Source: JAICUY01 sp038250515
GTDB taxonomy: Bacteria > Chloroflexota > Limnocylindria > QHBO01
Direction: 5' to 3'
Length of the DNA: 64,000 nt
Assembly: GCA_038250515.1 (NCBI GenBank)
Contig: JBBSCG010000004.1
Span: forward strand, 12,732 to 76,731
Position 1 is the stretch's first letter. The number at the start of each line of letters is the position of its first letter. Below the pieces are notes generated by a model. It was not told where the DNA came from. It saw only the letters and a program-made list of their open reading frames with translations, and ran no database searches. The translations under genes were made by a program, and so were the position numbers. This document shows, one piece after another, positions 41,358-50,199 of the stretch.

Positions 41358-41960
41358 ATGCTCGATCATGAAGAGCGCTTCCTGTTCCGCGAAGAGATCC
41401 TCAACATGGCGAACGCCCTCGCCGATCCCGGCGCGCTCGACAACGTCGAGGACCTGCTCGCCGAGGTGACCAGCAGTCCCCGCTTCGATTCGGACGTCTT
41501 CACGCTCGAGCGCTCGCTGCAGGTGATGCTCGGGTCGCGCGCCGGGTCGACGCTGGTCGGGCTGCTGACGGTGAGCCGCGAGGTCTTCGAGGAGCTCGGC
41601 GATATGGGCCTGTCGGCCGAGGTGCACGAGCGCCTCGTGTCCTGGCGCGCACGCTTCGGCCTCGCCATCGACAATGCACTGAACTTTCTCAACAACCCCG
41701 ACGGCATCCAGGGCCATAACTTCGGCACGCAGTTGTCACACGCGGAAAGTGGCACGACGCTCCAGGGCCGGCTGACACTCGTCCGCTACAACAACGAGCC
41801 GCAGTTCTTCATCGCCGATGCCGACGTCCTGCTTGCGGTGGCGGCCGACATGATGGAGCGCCTCGGTGAGCATCTCGCTCCGGAGATGCTCGACGCCGAG
41901 CTGGTCGGCCGGCTGCGCGAGGGGGTCGAGCTGATCGAGCGTCGCACCAAGACGCGGTGA
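41358..41960 (+). CDS. Conserved hypothetical protein between GDH and a DRTGG protein
   Basis: I do not recognise this 200-residue, mainly helical, acidic cytosolic protein. It has no signal peptide or transmembrane helix; notable stretches are EERFLFREEILNMANAL at the start and a mixed beta region around TLQGRLTLVRYNNEPQFF near residue 140. It lies 44 bp after gdhA and is coupled to the next gene by a GTGA overlap, which suggests a functional link with that protein. Confidence 0.75.
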   Translation: MLDHEERFLFREEILNMANALADPGALDNVEDLLAEVTSSPRFDSDVFTLERSLQVMLGSRAGSTLVGLLTVSREVFEELGDMGLSAEVHERLVSWRARFGLAIDNALNFLNNPDGIQGHNFGTQLSHAESGTTLQGRLTLVRYNNEPQFFIADADVLLAVAADMMERLGEHLAPEMLDAELVGRLREGVELIERRTKTR

Positions 41961-43054
41961 GCGACGGCGCTCAGCGCATCTTCCTGGCGGCGACCGGCCA
42001 GAATCGTGGCAAGACCACCGTCTCGCTGGGGCTGATCGCCGCAATCCTGGATCGCGGGCATCGGCTCGGCTTCCTGAAGCCGGTGGGTCAGCGCTACCTG
42101 GTGATCGACGGCACGCGCGCCGACGAGGACGCGGTGCTCGTCCGCGACGTCTTCGGCCTGACCGATGCGCTCGACGACATGAGCCCGGTGACGCTTCCTC
42201 GTCACTTCACGACCGACTTCGTGATGGGTCGCATCCACGACGATCTGGCCACCCAGGTGAGCGATGCCTATGCTCGCGTCGCCGCCGACAAGGACCTGGT
42301 GATCATCGAGGGCACCGGCCACGCCGGCGTGGGCGCGGTGGTTGGGTTGTCAAACGCCCGCGCGGCGGCCACGCTCGATGCGCCGGTGATCATCGTTTCC
42401 GAGGGTGGCGTCGGACGGCCGATCGACGAGATCGCGCTCAACTGCGCGCTCTTCGCCGAGCACGGCGTGCGCGTCCTCGGCGCGATCGTCAACAAGGTCG
42501 ACGTCGGCGCACGCCCCGAGCTTCGTGAGGTCCTCCAGCGCGGGCTCGCCCGGCAGGGCGTTGACCTGCTGGGCTGCCTGCCCTACAGCCGGTTGCTGGC
42601 CAACCCGTCGCTCGAGCTGATCGTGACCCATCTCGAGGGCGAGCTGCTGAGCGGCGAGGCGACGCCGGGCCGGACGATCGGTGAGGTGGCGATCGGCGCG
42701 ATGCACGCCAGCCACGCCATGGCGCTGCTTCGCGATCGCGTCCTGCTCATCACGCCCGGCGATCGCGAGGACCTGATCCGGGCGTCGGTCGCCGCCAACC
42801 GGGCCGCCCCGGATCGGCCCAAGGTGATCGGCGTGGTGCTGACCGGCGGCTTCCGTCCCTCGGCGGACGTGCTGGATGAGCTGCGCCGCTGCGGCCTGTT
42901 CGCGTATTTGGTCGAGAGCGACACGTATCGGACCGCGCGCGCCGTCGACGACATCCTGGTCAAGACGCATCCGAGCGACACCGAAAAGATCGCGACGATC
43001 ATCGACCTCGTCGCCGGTTCCCTGGACGTGGACGGGTTGCTCGCCCGCCTCTAG
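41957..43054 (+). CDS. Phosphotransacetylase N-domain / DRTGG family protein
   Basis: This 365-residue protein has a BioD-like P-loop domain (AATGQNRGKTTVSLGL; IIEGTGHAGVG; GAIVNKVD) and a C-terminal DRTGG-type domain (GVVLTGGFRPSADVLDEL, LVESDTYRTARAV). It lacks the catalytic phosphotransacetylase domain found in longer Pta proteins, so a sensory or regulatory role is more likely than acetyl transfer. GTG start overlaps the upstream stop. Confidence 0.85.
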   Translation: MSDGAQRIFLAATGQNRGKTTVSLGLIAAILDRGHRLGFLKPVGQRYLVIDGTRADEDAVLVRDVFGLTDALDDMSPVTLPRHFTTDFVMGRIHDDLATQVSDAYARVAADKDLVIIEGTGHAGVGAVVGLSNARAAATLDAPVIIVSEGGVGRPIDEIALNCALFAEHGVRVLGAIVNKVDVGARPELREVLQRGLARQGVDLLGCLPYSRLLANPSLELIVTHLEGELLSGEATPGRTIGEVAIGAMHASHAMALLRDRVLLITPGDREDLIRASVAANRAAPDRPKVIGVVLTGGFRPSADVLDELRRCGLFAYLVESDTYRTARAVDDILVKTHPSDTEKIATIIDLVAGSLDVDGLLARL

Positions 43055-43070
43055 CCGCGTTAGTCGGCGG

Positions 43071-43138
43071 CAGTTCTTGACAGATTCCATTCAGGAGCGG
43101 CTTGCATGCCCGATGCCGCTCAGTGCTTGACAGATTCC
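43071..43138 (+). repeat. Pair of 18-bp direct repeats
   Basis: The sequence cagtNcttgacagattcc occurs at 43071-43088 and 43121-43138 with one difference, exactly 50 bp apart (about five helical turns). Each contains TTGACA. They lie after the DRTGG gene and before the panC terminator. Possible tandem binding sites or promoter remnants. Confidence 0.5.
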
Positions 43139-43151
43139 GCCGAAAACGAGA

Positions 43152-43184
43152 AGGAGGCCGGGCGTGGGCACTCGCCGGCCTCCT
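43152..43184 (-). terminator. Probable terminator of the coaX-coaBC-panC operon
   Basis: A perfect 10-bp stem (43152-43161 with 43175-43184) has a 13-nt loop. On the minus strand it is followed by TTCTCGTTTTC. It lies about 120 nt past the panC stop. Confidence 0.65.
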
Positions 43185-43301
43185 CGGGCGCCGGCGGACC
43201 GGCGTCGCGCGGATCATACGAAGCGAGCGGCGAGCTGCACTAGTACTTCCGACGATATCGGATGTGCCGACATGCCTTCCACTGGTCGCGTACCGCCACC
43301 T

Positions 43302-44159
43302 TCAGCCGGCGACGTCCCAGGCCAGCGGCATGTTGTCGGTCAGGCGCGTGCGACCTATCCATACGGCGAGCAGGGCCAGCGCCGGTCCACTGACCCGCTG
43401 GAGCTCGGCGAGCGTGTTCGCGTCGGCGACGCTGATGTAGTCGGGACGGGCCATCGGCTCGTCCGCGATCGCATCGGTCATGCGTGCGCGAAGAACCTCG
43501 GCTGAGCGCTCACCTGAGTCGTACGCCTCCTCGGCAGCCGAAAGCGCCGTGTACAGGCAGGTTGCGGCGTGCCGCTGCTCGATCGACAGCTGTGCATTGG
43601 CCGATGACAGCGCCAGGCCATCGTTGGCCCGCACGGTGGGGCACACGACGAGCTCCACGTTCAGAAACAGATCGCGCAGCAGACGGCGCAGGATGACGAC
43701 CTGCTGGGCGTGCTTCTGCCCCAGGTACAGCCGCGCGGGGCCGACCAGGTTGACGAGCTTGAGCATCACCGTCGTCAGCCCGTCGAGGTGACCGGGCCGC
43801 GAGGCGCCCTCCAGCTGACTGGTCAGCCCCTCGACGCTGACGCGCGTTCGGTCGTCGGGCGGGAAGACGGTCGCCACGTCAGGAAGGAAGGCGATGTCGG
43901 CGTGTGCCTGCTCGAGCAGTGCCAGGTCGTGCTCGGTGTTGCGCGGGGTGCGGGTCGATTCGTCGAGCATGTGGAAATCGCTCGGGTTGACGAAGCTCGA
44001 GACCACCACGCAGCCGTTCTCCTCGTGCGCGCGCTCGACCAGCGACAGCTGCCCGGCGTGCAGGAAGCCCATGGTCGGCACGAAGCCGACTGAGTCGCCG
44101 GCGCGGCGACGCTCGAGGATCGCGGCACGGAGCTCGGGAACGTCGCGGGCGACGTTCAT
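43302..44159 (-). CDS. panC: Pantoate-beta-alanine ligase-like protein, divergent active site
   Basis: This 285-residue protein aligns end to end with PanC (VPTMGFLHAGQLSLV, GASRPGHLDGL, DGLALSSANAQLS, RTRLTDN). Several substrate or ATP residues differ from E. coli PanC: HxGH is HAGQ, NPMQF is NPSDF, GEKDFQQ is GQKHAQQ, and SSRN is SSAN. The position in an operon with coaBC and coaX supports a role in CoA synthesis, but substrate use may be altered. It starts 10 nt after the coaBC stop. Confidence 0.88.
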   Translation of the reverse strand: MNVARDVPELRAAILERRRAGDSVGFVPTMGFLHAGQLSLVERAHEENGCVVVSSFVNPSDFHMLDESTRTPRNTEHDLALLEQAHADIAFLPDVATVFPPDDRTRVSVEGLTSQLEGASRPGHLDGLTTVMLKLVNLVGPARLYLGQKHAQQVVILRRLLRDLFLNVELVVCPTVRANDGLALSSANAQLSIEQRHAATCLYTALSAAEEAYDSGERSAEVLRARMTDAIADEPMARPDYISVADANTLAELQRVSGPALALLAVWIGRTRLTDNMPLAWDVAG

Positions 44160-44169
44160 CGCCGTGCGA

Positions 44170-45459
44170 TCACCCGCGGCTGCGTCCCCGGCCCCGGCCG
44201 CGGCCGCCGGTTGGATCGCTCGGCGACTCTTCGCGCGCCTTGCGGTAGCGGTCGGCGATCAGGTCCCACAGGCGCTCGGCGACCTGGCGCTTGGGCAGCA
44301 TTGGCCAATCCGTGAGGGCTCCCTCGACGCCGAAGACGGTGACCTTGTTCTCGTCGGATCCAATGGCGTCGAACGGCCCCCCCACGACATTGCCGACGAT
44401 CAGGTCCAGGCCCTTGTCGCGCAGCTTGCCGGTGGCATTTGCCTCGAGCTCGTCGCTTTCGGCCGCGAAGCCGATGAGGAACGGCCGCACGCCGGACGGC
44501 ATCTCGCCGACCTCGGCGACGATGTCGGGGTTCGGCACCAGCTCGACGTTCATGCCCGATCCATCGCGCTTGATCTTGCGGCTCGCGGCATGTACCGGGG
44601 CGAAGTCGGCGACGGCGGCTGCCATCACCAGGATGTCGGCATGCGGCGCGCCGCGGATGATCGCCTCGCGCATGGCGGCCGCGGTGGTCGCCTCGGTCAC
44701 GGTCACTCCACGCGGCGGTGTGACGCTCATGGCGCCAGCCACCAGCGTGACCGATGCACCGCGGTCGCGGGCCGCCTCGGCGAGTGCCACGCCCATCTTG
44801 CCGCTGCTGCGATTGCCGATGAAACGCACCGGGTCGATCGGCTCGCGCGTTCCGCCGGCGCTGACCACGACCCGCACGCCCTCGAGGTCGCCGGAGCGGG
44901 CGAACAGTCGCTCGACCGCCTCGACGATCTGCGCCGGCTCGGCCAGCCGGCCGATCCCCGTCAGGCCGCTGGCCAGCATGCCGACCTCCGGCTCAACGAT
45001 GAGGTAGCCGAAGTCGCGCAGGGTGGCGACGTTGCGCTGGGTTGCGGGATGGGTCCACATGCCGGCGTCCATGGCCGGTGCGAGCAGCACCGGGGCGCGG
45101 CTGGCGCAGGCGACGGCCGTCACCGCGTCATGCACCAGCCCCGCGGCGAGCTCCGCCAGCAGGTTCGCGGTGGCCGGGGCGATGACGATGGCATCGGCGC
45201 CCTCGGCCAGCTCGATGTGCGCGATCTGTTGCTCGCCATCGAGCTCGAGCACGTCGGTGAGCACCGGGCGGTGTGTGAGCGAGGCAAAGGTGAGTGGCCC
45301 GACGAAATGGGTTGCCGCAGGCGTCATGGCCACGTCGACGATCGCTCCGGTCTCGAGCAGTCGCCGGACGACGAGCACGGCCTTGTAGGCCGCGATGCTG
45401 CCGCTGACCCCGACCACCAGCCGCCGTCCGGCGAGCGAAGGAGCCTGCTCGTCGCTCAT
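44170..45459 (-). CDS. coaBC: Bifunctional phosphopantothenoylcysteine decarboxylase/synthetase
   Basis: This 429-residue protein has the flavin decarboxylase domain (VVGVSGSIAAYK, AHIELAEGAD with the catalytic His, APATANLLAE) and the synthetase domain (GGTREPIDPVRFIGNRSSGK, RKIKRDGSG). In the decarboxylase half the E. coli motif PAMN is PAMD and ACGDIGPGR is ASGLTGIGR, so the essential Cys is Ser. The start at 45459 overlaps the coaX stop (ATGA). The C terminus ends in an RGRGRG tail. Confidence 0.92.
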   Translation of the reverse strand: MSDEQAPSLAGRRLVVGVSGSIAAYKAVLVVRRLLETGAIVDVAMTPAATHFVGPLTFASLTHRPVLTDVLELDGEQQIAHIELAEGADAIVIAPATANLLAELAAGLVHDAVTAVACASRAPVLLAPAMDAGMWTHPATQRNVATLRDFGYLIVEPEVGMLASGLTGIGRLAEPAQIVEAVERLFARSGDLEGVRVVVSAGGTREPIDPVRFIGNRSSGKMGVALAEAARDRGASVTLVAGAMSVTPPRGVTVTEATTAAAMREAIIRGAPHADILVMAAAVADFAPVHAASRKIKRDGSGMNVELVPNPDIVAEVGEMPSGVRPFLIGFAAESDELEANATGKLRDKGLDLIVGNVVGGPFDAIGSDENKVTVFGVEGALTDWPMLPKRQVAERLWDLIADRYRKAREESPSDPTGGRGRGRGRSRG

Positions 45460-46304
45460 CGCGGCATCTCGGCGTGCGAGCGTCCGGGCGATGGGGCGTC
45501 GCGGCGCGCGTCGGCGATGAGCGCCTGCCAGGCATAGCGGATGCCGCGCAGCGTCAGGTCCGGCTCGATGCGGTCGATCCCGGGCACCTCGCGCAGCCAC
45601 GGCTGATGGGTATGGCCTCCGGTGGCCACGACGGTCACGTGCGAGCCCGCCGGCGAACGCTCGATGAGCTCGCCGCGGAGTGCGGTCAGCAGACCGCTCA
45701 CCAGGCCGATGTATCCCAGCACCGTGCCGCTCTGCATGGCATGCACCGTGTTGGCGGCGATGGCATGCGGCGGTCGCACGAGGTCGATGCGCGGCAGCTT
45801 GCTGGCGTATCCGACCAGCGCCTCGAGCGACAGGCCGAGCCCCGGCGCGATGGCGCCGCCGATGTACGCGCCATCGGCCGAGACGACGTCAAAGTTGGTG
45901 CTCGTGCCGAGGTCGACCACGATCGCCGGGCCGCCGACCTCGGTGTGCGCCGCGAGAGCATTGATCAGTCGGTCGGCGCCGGCCTCGGCCGGCCGGTCGA
46001 TCTGGATCTGCAGCACGCCGGCGAGCGAGGCGGCGTCGATGATCAGCGGCGTGATTCCCAGGCGCTCGCTGACGAATCGGTCGAATGTGGCGGACAGCGG
46101 CGGGACGACGCTGGCCAGCGCGACGGCGTCGAGCTCCTCCAGGTGGTGGCCGTCGAGAGCGAGCAGGGACGCAGTCAGCGCGGCAAGCTCATCCTCGGTT
46201 GCGCCGGAGGACGTGGTCGCGCGCCACGACCCGACCAGCTCGTCGCCGGCGAAGAGGCCCAGCGTGATGTTCGTGTTCCCGATGTCGACGGCAAGCAACT
46301 GCAC
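45456..46304 (-). CDS. coaX: Type III pantothenate kinase
   Basis: This 282-residue ASKHA-fold kinase phosphorylates pantothenate, the first step of CoA synthesis. Motifs are DIGNTNITLG (P-loop), GADRLINALAA, VVDLGTSTNFDVV and GGAIAPGLGLS. The GTG start is supported by TAGGAT (46317-46312) with a 7-nt spacer. It is first of three coupled CoA genes. Confidence 0.95.
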   Translation of the reverse strand: MQLLAVDIGNTNITLGLFAGDELVGSWRATTSSGATEDELAALTASLLALDGHHLEELDAVALASVVPPLSATFDRFVSERLGITPLIIDAASLAGVLQIQIDRPAEAGADRLINALAAHTEVGGPAIVVDLGTSTNFDVVSADGAYIGGAIAPGLGLSLEALVGYASKLPRIDLVRPPHAIAANTVHAMQSGTVLGYIGLVSGLLTALRGELIERSPAGSHVTVVATGGHTHQPWLREVPGIDRIEPDLTLRGIRYAWQALIADARRDAPSPGRSHAEMPR

Positions 46305-46400
46305 GCGGGCTATCCTAGCAGTCGACCGATGCGTGCCAGCCCGTATCGGTCAGGTGCTAGACTCGCCGACGATCCACCGCCCAACGCCTGAGAGTGCCCG

Positions 46401-46883
46401 ATGTCCGAGGCGCGAGCCAAGCTCTACATCAACACCGGCGTCGTCACCAATCGCAGCGACATCTACAACATCCTGCGTCCGCTGCTCAAGCAGACGGTCA
46501 CCTACACCTACTATCGCGGCAACCAGGTGACGAGCAGCGGCACGGGCTGGGTCGAGCGGCTGGTCGTCGATCACCCCGAGATCGCGAGCTACTTCACTCC
46601 GCTGGCAATCTGCCTGAACCTCGACTCGTTCGACTATCTACAGTTCGACACGACCTCGGAGCAGTTGCTGGTCTACACGCTGGTGATCGGGAGCGAGCGA
46701 GTGGTGATGGAGTTCGCCGCCGCACCGCGGCTCGGCGAGGTTGATGAGCTTCAGCCGAACGGCCGGCCGCTGCCACGCAATGCCGACGAGCTCGCTCGCG
46801 ATCTGCGCTTCATCCAGATGGAGCTCAGCATGTCGTCGGACGCTTCCGACGCGACCGATGAGGACGAGGACTCGACGCGGTGA
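46401..46883 (+). CDS. Hypothetical protein preceding an M16 peptidase
   Basis: This 160-residue protein is not recognised. It is soluble, aromatic-rich in the middle (YTYYRGNQV, FDYLQFDTTSEQLL) and ends in an acidic tail. A TAGACT box near 46357 suggests a short leader. Its stop overlaps the GTG start of the peptidase gene, so the two are translated together. Confidence 0.72.
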   Translation: MSEARAKLYINTGVVTNRSDIYNILRPLLKQTVTYTYYRGNQVTSSGTGWVERLVVDHPEIASYFTPLAICLNLDSFDYLQFDTTSEQLLVYTLVIGSERVVMEFAAAPRLGEVDELQPNGRPLPRNADELARDLRFIQMELSMSSDASDATDEDEDSTR

Positions 46884-48205
46884 GCGTCGGCCTCGCGGCC
46901 GTCGGACAGGCCTTCGAACGCAGCGTGCTGCCCAACGGCATGCGGGTGCTGACCCAGCCGATGCCGACCGCCCGTTCCATCTCGGTGGCGCTCTTCGTGG
47001 GGGTCGGCTCGCGCCACGAGACCGATGAGCAGGCGGGGCTCTCCCACCTGCTCGAGCACCTCGTCTTCAAGGGCACGCGCGGCTATCCCGATGCCGGCAG
47101 CCTGTCCGAGGCGATCGAGGGCAGCGGCGGAAGCGTCAACGCCTCGACCGATCGCGAGCTGACCGTCTACTCCTCGCGCGTGCCGCGGTCGCAGGCGGCG
47201 CGTGGCCTGGAGGTCGTTGCTGAGCTGGCGCTGCGTCCGCTGCTGCGCCACGCGGACCTGGTGGCCGAGAAGCCGGTCATCGTCGATGAGATCCGCATGT
47301 ACGTCGACTCGCCGGGCGATCACATCTTCAGCCTGTTCGACGAGACGCTCTTCGCGGGCCATCCGCTCGGCCGGGAGATTGCCGGCACGCCGCGGAGCGT
47401 GCGTCGCGCCTCGCGGGCCTCGGCCGCCGCGCACTGGCGACGCTGCTACCGGCCGCAGCACCTGGTCTTGGCCGTTGCCGGTGCGATCGAGCATGACGAG
47501 GTGTTGCGTGCGGTCGAAGCCTGGTGGGACGACGAGACGACCGATTGGTTGGCCGATGCCACGGCCGAGGGATCGGACGGTGTCGCCGGGCTGGGGCCGC
47601 CGCGCTTCGGCGCGGAGGGTGTCGTGCGCGTCGTGCACCGTGGCCTGGCGCAGGGGAACCTGTGCCTCGGCATGCCCGGCGCCGCGCGCGACGATCCGGA
47701 CCGCTGGGCGCTCGACCTGCTCGGCACGGTGCTCGGCGACGGCATGAGCAGCCGCCTCTTCCTGGAGCTGCGCGAGCGCCGATCGCTCGCCTACGACGTT
47801 TCGACCTTCGCCGCCACCTACGCCGACTGCGGCACGTTCGGCGTGCATGCCGGCTTCGATCCGGACCAGGCGGAGCAGGTCGTGGTCGCGATCCGCGAGC
47901 AGCTCGAGCGAGTGGTCCAGGAGCCGGTGACTGCCGCGGAGCTCGGACGTGCATTGGCCTACACCCGCGGCCGGCTCGAGCTGCGCATGGAGGAGACCGC
48001 GGCCGTCGCCTCATGGCTCGGAACCGGCGAGAGCCTGCTGCCGCGGATCATGAGCGTCGAGGAGGTCGTCGAGCGCCTCGAGTCCGTCACCACCGACGAC
48101 ATGCTGCGCGTGGCACGTCGGTTTCTTGCGCCGCAGCACGCGCGGCTGGCGTTGCTGGGTCCGTTCAAGTCGGCCCGGCGTTTCGGGCGAGCACTCGCCG
48201 CATGA
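46880..48205 (+). CDS. M16-family zinc peptidase (processing-peptidase-like)
   Basis: This 441-residue protein has the inverted zinc motif HLLEH near residue 56, the distal Glu in IVDEIRM, and the second M16 domain with RSLAYDVSTF. Such peptidases degrade or process peptides. It starts with GTG overlapping the upstream stop and ends ATGA over the next gene, forming a three-gene operon of unknown-M16-TPR. Confidence 0.92.
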   Translation: MSVGLAAVGQAFERSVLPNGMRVLTQPMPTARSISVALFVGVGSRHETDEQAGLSHLLEHLVFKGTRGYPDAGSLSEAIEGSGGSVNASTDRELTVYSSRVPRSQAARGLEVVAELALRPLLRHADLVAEKPVIVDEIRMYVDSPGDHIFSLFDETLFAGHPLGREIAGTPRSVRRASRASAAAHWRRCYRPQHLVLAVAGAIEHDEVLRAVEAWWDDETTDWLADATAEGSDGVAGLGPPRFGAEGVVRVVHRGLAQGNLCLGMPGAARDDPDRWALDLLGTVLGDGMSSRLFLELRERRSLAYDVSTFAATYADCGTFGVHAGFDPDQAEQVVVAIREQLERVVQEPVTAAELGRALAYTRGRLELRMEETAAVASWLGTGESLLPRIMSVEEVVERLESVTTDDMLRVARRFLAPQHARLALLGPFKSARRFGRALAA

Positions 48206-48957
48206 GCGGACCGGTGGAGGAGTACCTCATCGACCTCATCCCGGACGACCTCGCGCTCGGCCGGACGCAGATGGCCTCCGGGCTGGCCTCGCTGGCCGAG
48301 GCGACCTTGCGCCGTCGCATTGCACGGCTGGAGCTCGAGGGCCCCGGCGCGCTCGAGGAGATCGACGTCGCCCGCGGCCTGCTCGCGGAGTCGCTGTGGC
48401 GACAGCAGCGGCCACTGGCCGCGGGCGCTGCCCTGGAGGCGATCCGCGGCTCGAGCCTGGAGCGGCGCCGGCCATTGCTGATGCTGATCGAGGCCGAAGC
48501 CTCGGCAGCGTCGGGGCAGCCGGATCGCGCCGCGGCGCTCATGGAGCGCGTGCTGGGAGCCGTCGGCGTCGACGAGGCGTGGCGCCTGCGCGCCGGTGTC
48601 CCGACACGCCTCGCCTGGCCGTTGCCCGCGTCATTGCGCCCCGGCGCCCGGCGTGCCACGGCGCCGGCGGCACCGGTCAGCAGCGAGCCGGCGCCCGAGC
48701 GCACGGCTGCCGCGCACGCTCGCCTCGAAGGAGCGCGGCAGGCCTACGCCGCCGGTGCCGAGGAGTTCGGCGATCGGGAGCTGGGCGTGGCGCTGCGCCT
48801 GGATCCGCGTATCGGTCTCGAGGGCGTGGCGCTCATCGAGCCGACACTCGGCGAGGAGCCGCCCGCGGGGCGTCTGCTACTCTACGGCGACCTGCTGCGG
48901 GCCGCCGGCCGGCACGCCGACTCGTCGGCCGCCTATGACCGCGCCGCCCGAGCCTGA
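48202..48957 (+). CDS. TPR-like helical repeat protein
   Basis: This 251-residue protein is rich in Ala, Leu and Arg. It shows helical pairs such as ARGLLAESLWRQQRPLAAG and LLLYGDLLRAAGRHADSSAA that resemble tetratricopeptide repeats, with a proline-rich linker near residues 145-165. It is coupled to the M16 gene (ATGA), suggesting an accessory or scaffold role. The family call is tentative. Confidence 0.68.
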   Translation: MSGPVEEYLIDLIPDDLALGRTQMASGLASLAEATLRRRIARLELEGPGALEEIDVARGLLAESLWRQQRPLAAGAALEAIRGSSLERRRPLLMLIEAEASAASGQPDRAAALMERVLGAVGVDEAWRLRAGVPTRLAWPLPASLRPGARRATAPAAPVSSEPAPERTAAAHARLEGARQAYAAGAEEFGDRELGVALRLDPRIGLEGVALIEPTLGEEPPAGRLLLYGDLLRAAGRHADSSAAYDRAARA

Positions 48958-48983
48958 ACCCTATTTCAGACCCAAGGAGCGGC

Positions 48984-49439
48984 ATGGAACGAACTCTCGT
49001 GCTGGTCAAGCCGGATGGCGTGCAACGCGGCCTCATCGGTCAAATCCTGGCCCGATTCGAACGCAAGGGCCTCAAGGTGGTCGGCCTGCGACTGTTGACG
49101 GTGCCCCGCGCGATGGCCGAGCGCCACTACGCGGTCCACGCCGGCAAACCGTTCTACCCCGGGCTCGTCGACTTCATCACCTCAGGCCCGGTCGCCGCCT
49201 TCGCCCTCGAAGGGCCCGATGCGATCACGACCGTTCGCCGCCTGGTCGGCAAGACCATGCCCAACGAGGCGGACGCCGGCACGATCCGCGGCGATTTCGG
49301 CATCAGCGCGCTGCGCAACCTGATCCATGCGTCGGATGCGCCCGAAACGGCGGCCGAGGAGCTCGGCCTGTGGTTCGAGAGCGGTCAGCTGCTCGACTAC
49401 GCGCGGGATGTGGACGCCTGGATCGTGGCCGAGGACTAG
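48984..49439 (+). CDS. ndk: Nucleoside diphosphate kinase
   Basis: This 151-residue kinase equilibrates nucleoside di- and triphosphates. It has VKPDGVQRGLIG near the start and the phosphorylated His in NLIHASDA (NxxHGSD in most). A purine-rich AAGGAG lies 5 nt before the ATG. The 3' 258 bp overlap an open lepB frame on the other strand. Confidence 0.96.
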   Translation: MERTLVLVKPDGVQRGLIGQILARFERKGLKVVGLRLLTVPRAMAERHYAVHAGKPFYPGLVDFITSGPVAAFALEGPDAITTVRRLVGKTMPNEADAGTIRGDFGISALRNLIHASDAPETAAEELGLWFESGQLLDYARDVDAWIVAED

Positions 49440-50162
49440 CGCCGGCTGGGCGGCGGGTGCCAGGCCACGCGCGGGCGATGCGGCGGCGGGGGACTCCTGT
49501 GGTTGTCCCGAGAGTCCCGGATACGTCGGGCGCTCGATGAAGCCGACGCGATCAAGCGGGAAGTAGCGCAGCCAGGCGCGCCCGATGATCGCGTCACGGC
49601 CGATTGGTCCGAACACGCGCGAATCTTCGCTCTTCTCCCGGTTGTCGCCCATCACGAAGTAGCTGCCGTCGGGGATCGTCCACGTGCTCTCAGGGTTCGG
49701 CCCGTGATTCTGGGTCGGCACCGGGCGGCCGTCGCCGGTTCGCGCAACGTACGGCTCCTCGATGTGCACCGTTTCGCCGTTCGGCGGCGTGACCAGGACG
49801 CGGCCGTTCTCCAGTCGGACCGTGTCGCCGGGCAGGCCGATGATGCGCTTGATGAACGGAATGCCGCCCTGCTCGTAGCCCGACGGCGGGTGAAAGACGA
49901 TGACGTCGCCGAGCTGGTAGTCGCCGAAGCGCGGCGTCACCTTTTCGATCAGGACGTAGTCGCTCGGCGTGATGGTCGGCAACATCGACTCCTGCTGCAC
50001 CTCGAACGGCTGCGCGACGAAGTTGTGGATCAGCAGGTAGATGACGAGGGTGAGGACAAGCGTTTCGATGATCTCGAAGGCGCAGCCGAAACCTCTGCGC
50101 GAGGGGCGCTCGCTGTCGGCGGGCGTGCCGTCGCTGCTGGTCTGGTTGGGGGCGTAGGTCAT
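49182..50162 (-). CDS. lepB: Signal peptidase I with frame running antisense through ndk
   Basis: The N-terminal transmembrane helix (LVLTLVIYLLIHNFV) is followed by the catalytic Ser in QQESMLPT and the Lys in FIKRIIGLPGD, then GDNREKSEDSR. The conserved protein ends near FIERPTYPG (about 49515), but there is no stop until 49182, so about 110 extra residues are encoded, 86 of them antisense to ndk. The start at 50162 has GGAG upstream, and TATGCT at 50205-50200 is the likely -10. The real 3' end is uncertain: a lost stop, frameshift or true overlap. Confidence 0.85.
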   Translation of the reverse strand: MTYAPNQTSSDGTPADSERPSRRGFGCAFEIIETLVLTLVIYLLIHNFVAQPFEVQQESMLPTITPSDYVLIEKVTPRFGDYQLGDVIVFHPPSGYEQGGIPFIKRIIGLPGDTVRLENGRVLVTPPNGETVHIEEPYVARTGDGRPVPTQNHGPNPESTWTIPDGSYFVMGDNREKSEDSRVFGPIGRDAIIGRAWLRYFPLDRVGFIERPTYPGLSGQPQESPAAASPARGLAPAAQPALVLGHDPGVHIPRVVEQLTALEPQAELLGRRFGRIRRMDQVAQRADAEIAADRAGVRLVGHGLADQAANGRDRIGPFEGEGGDRA

Positions 50163-50199
50163 CGGCGCTCCGTGGGGCGATGGGATGCGGGCGGCCGGT

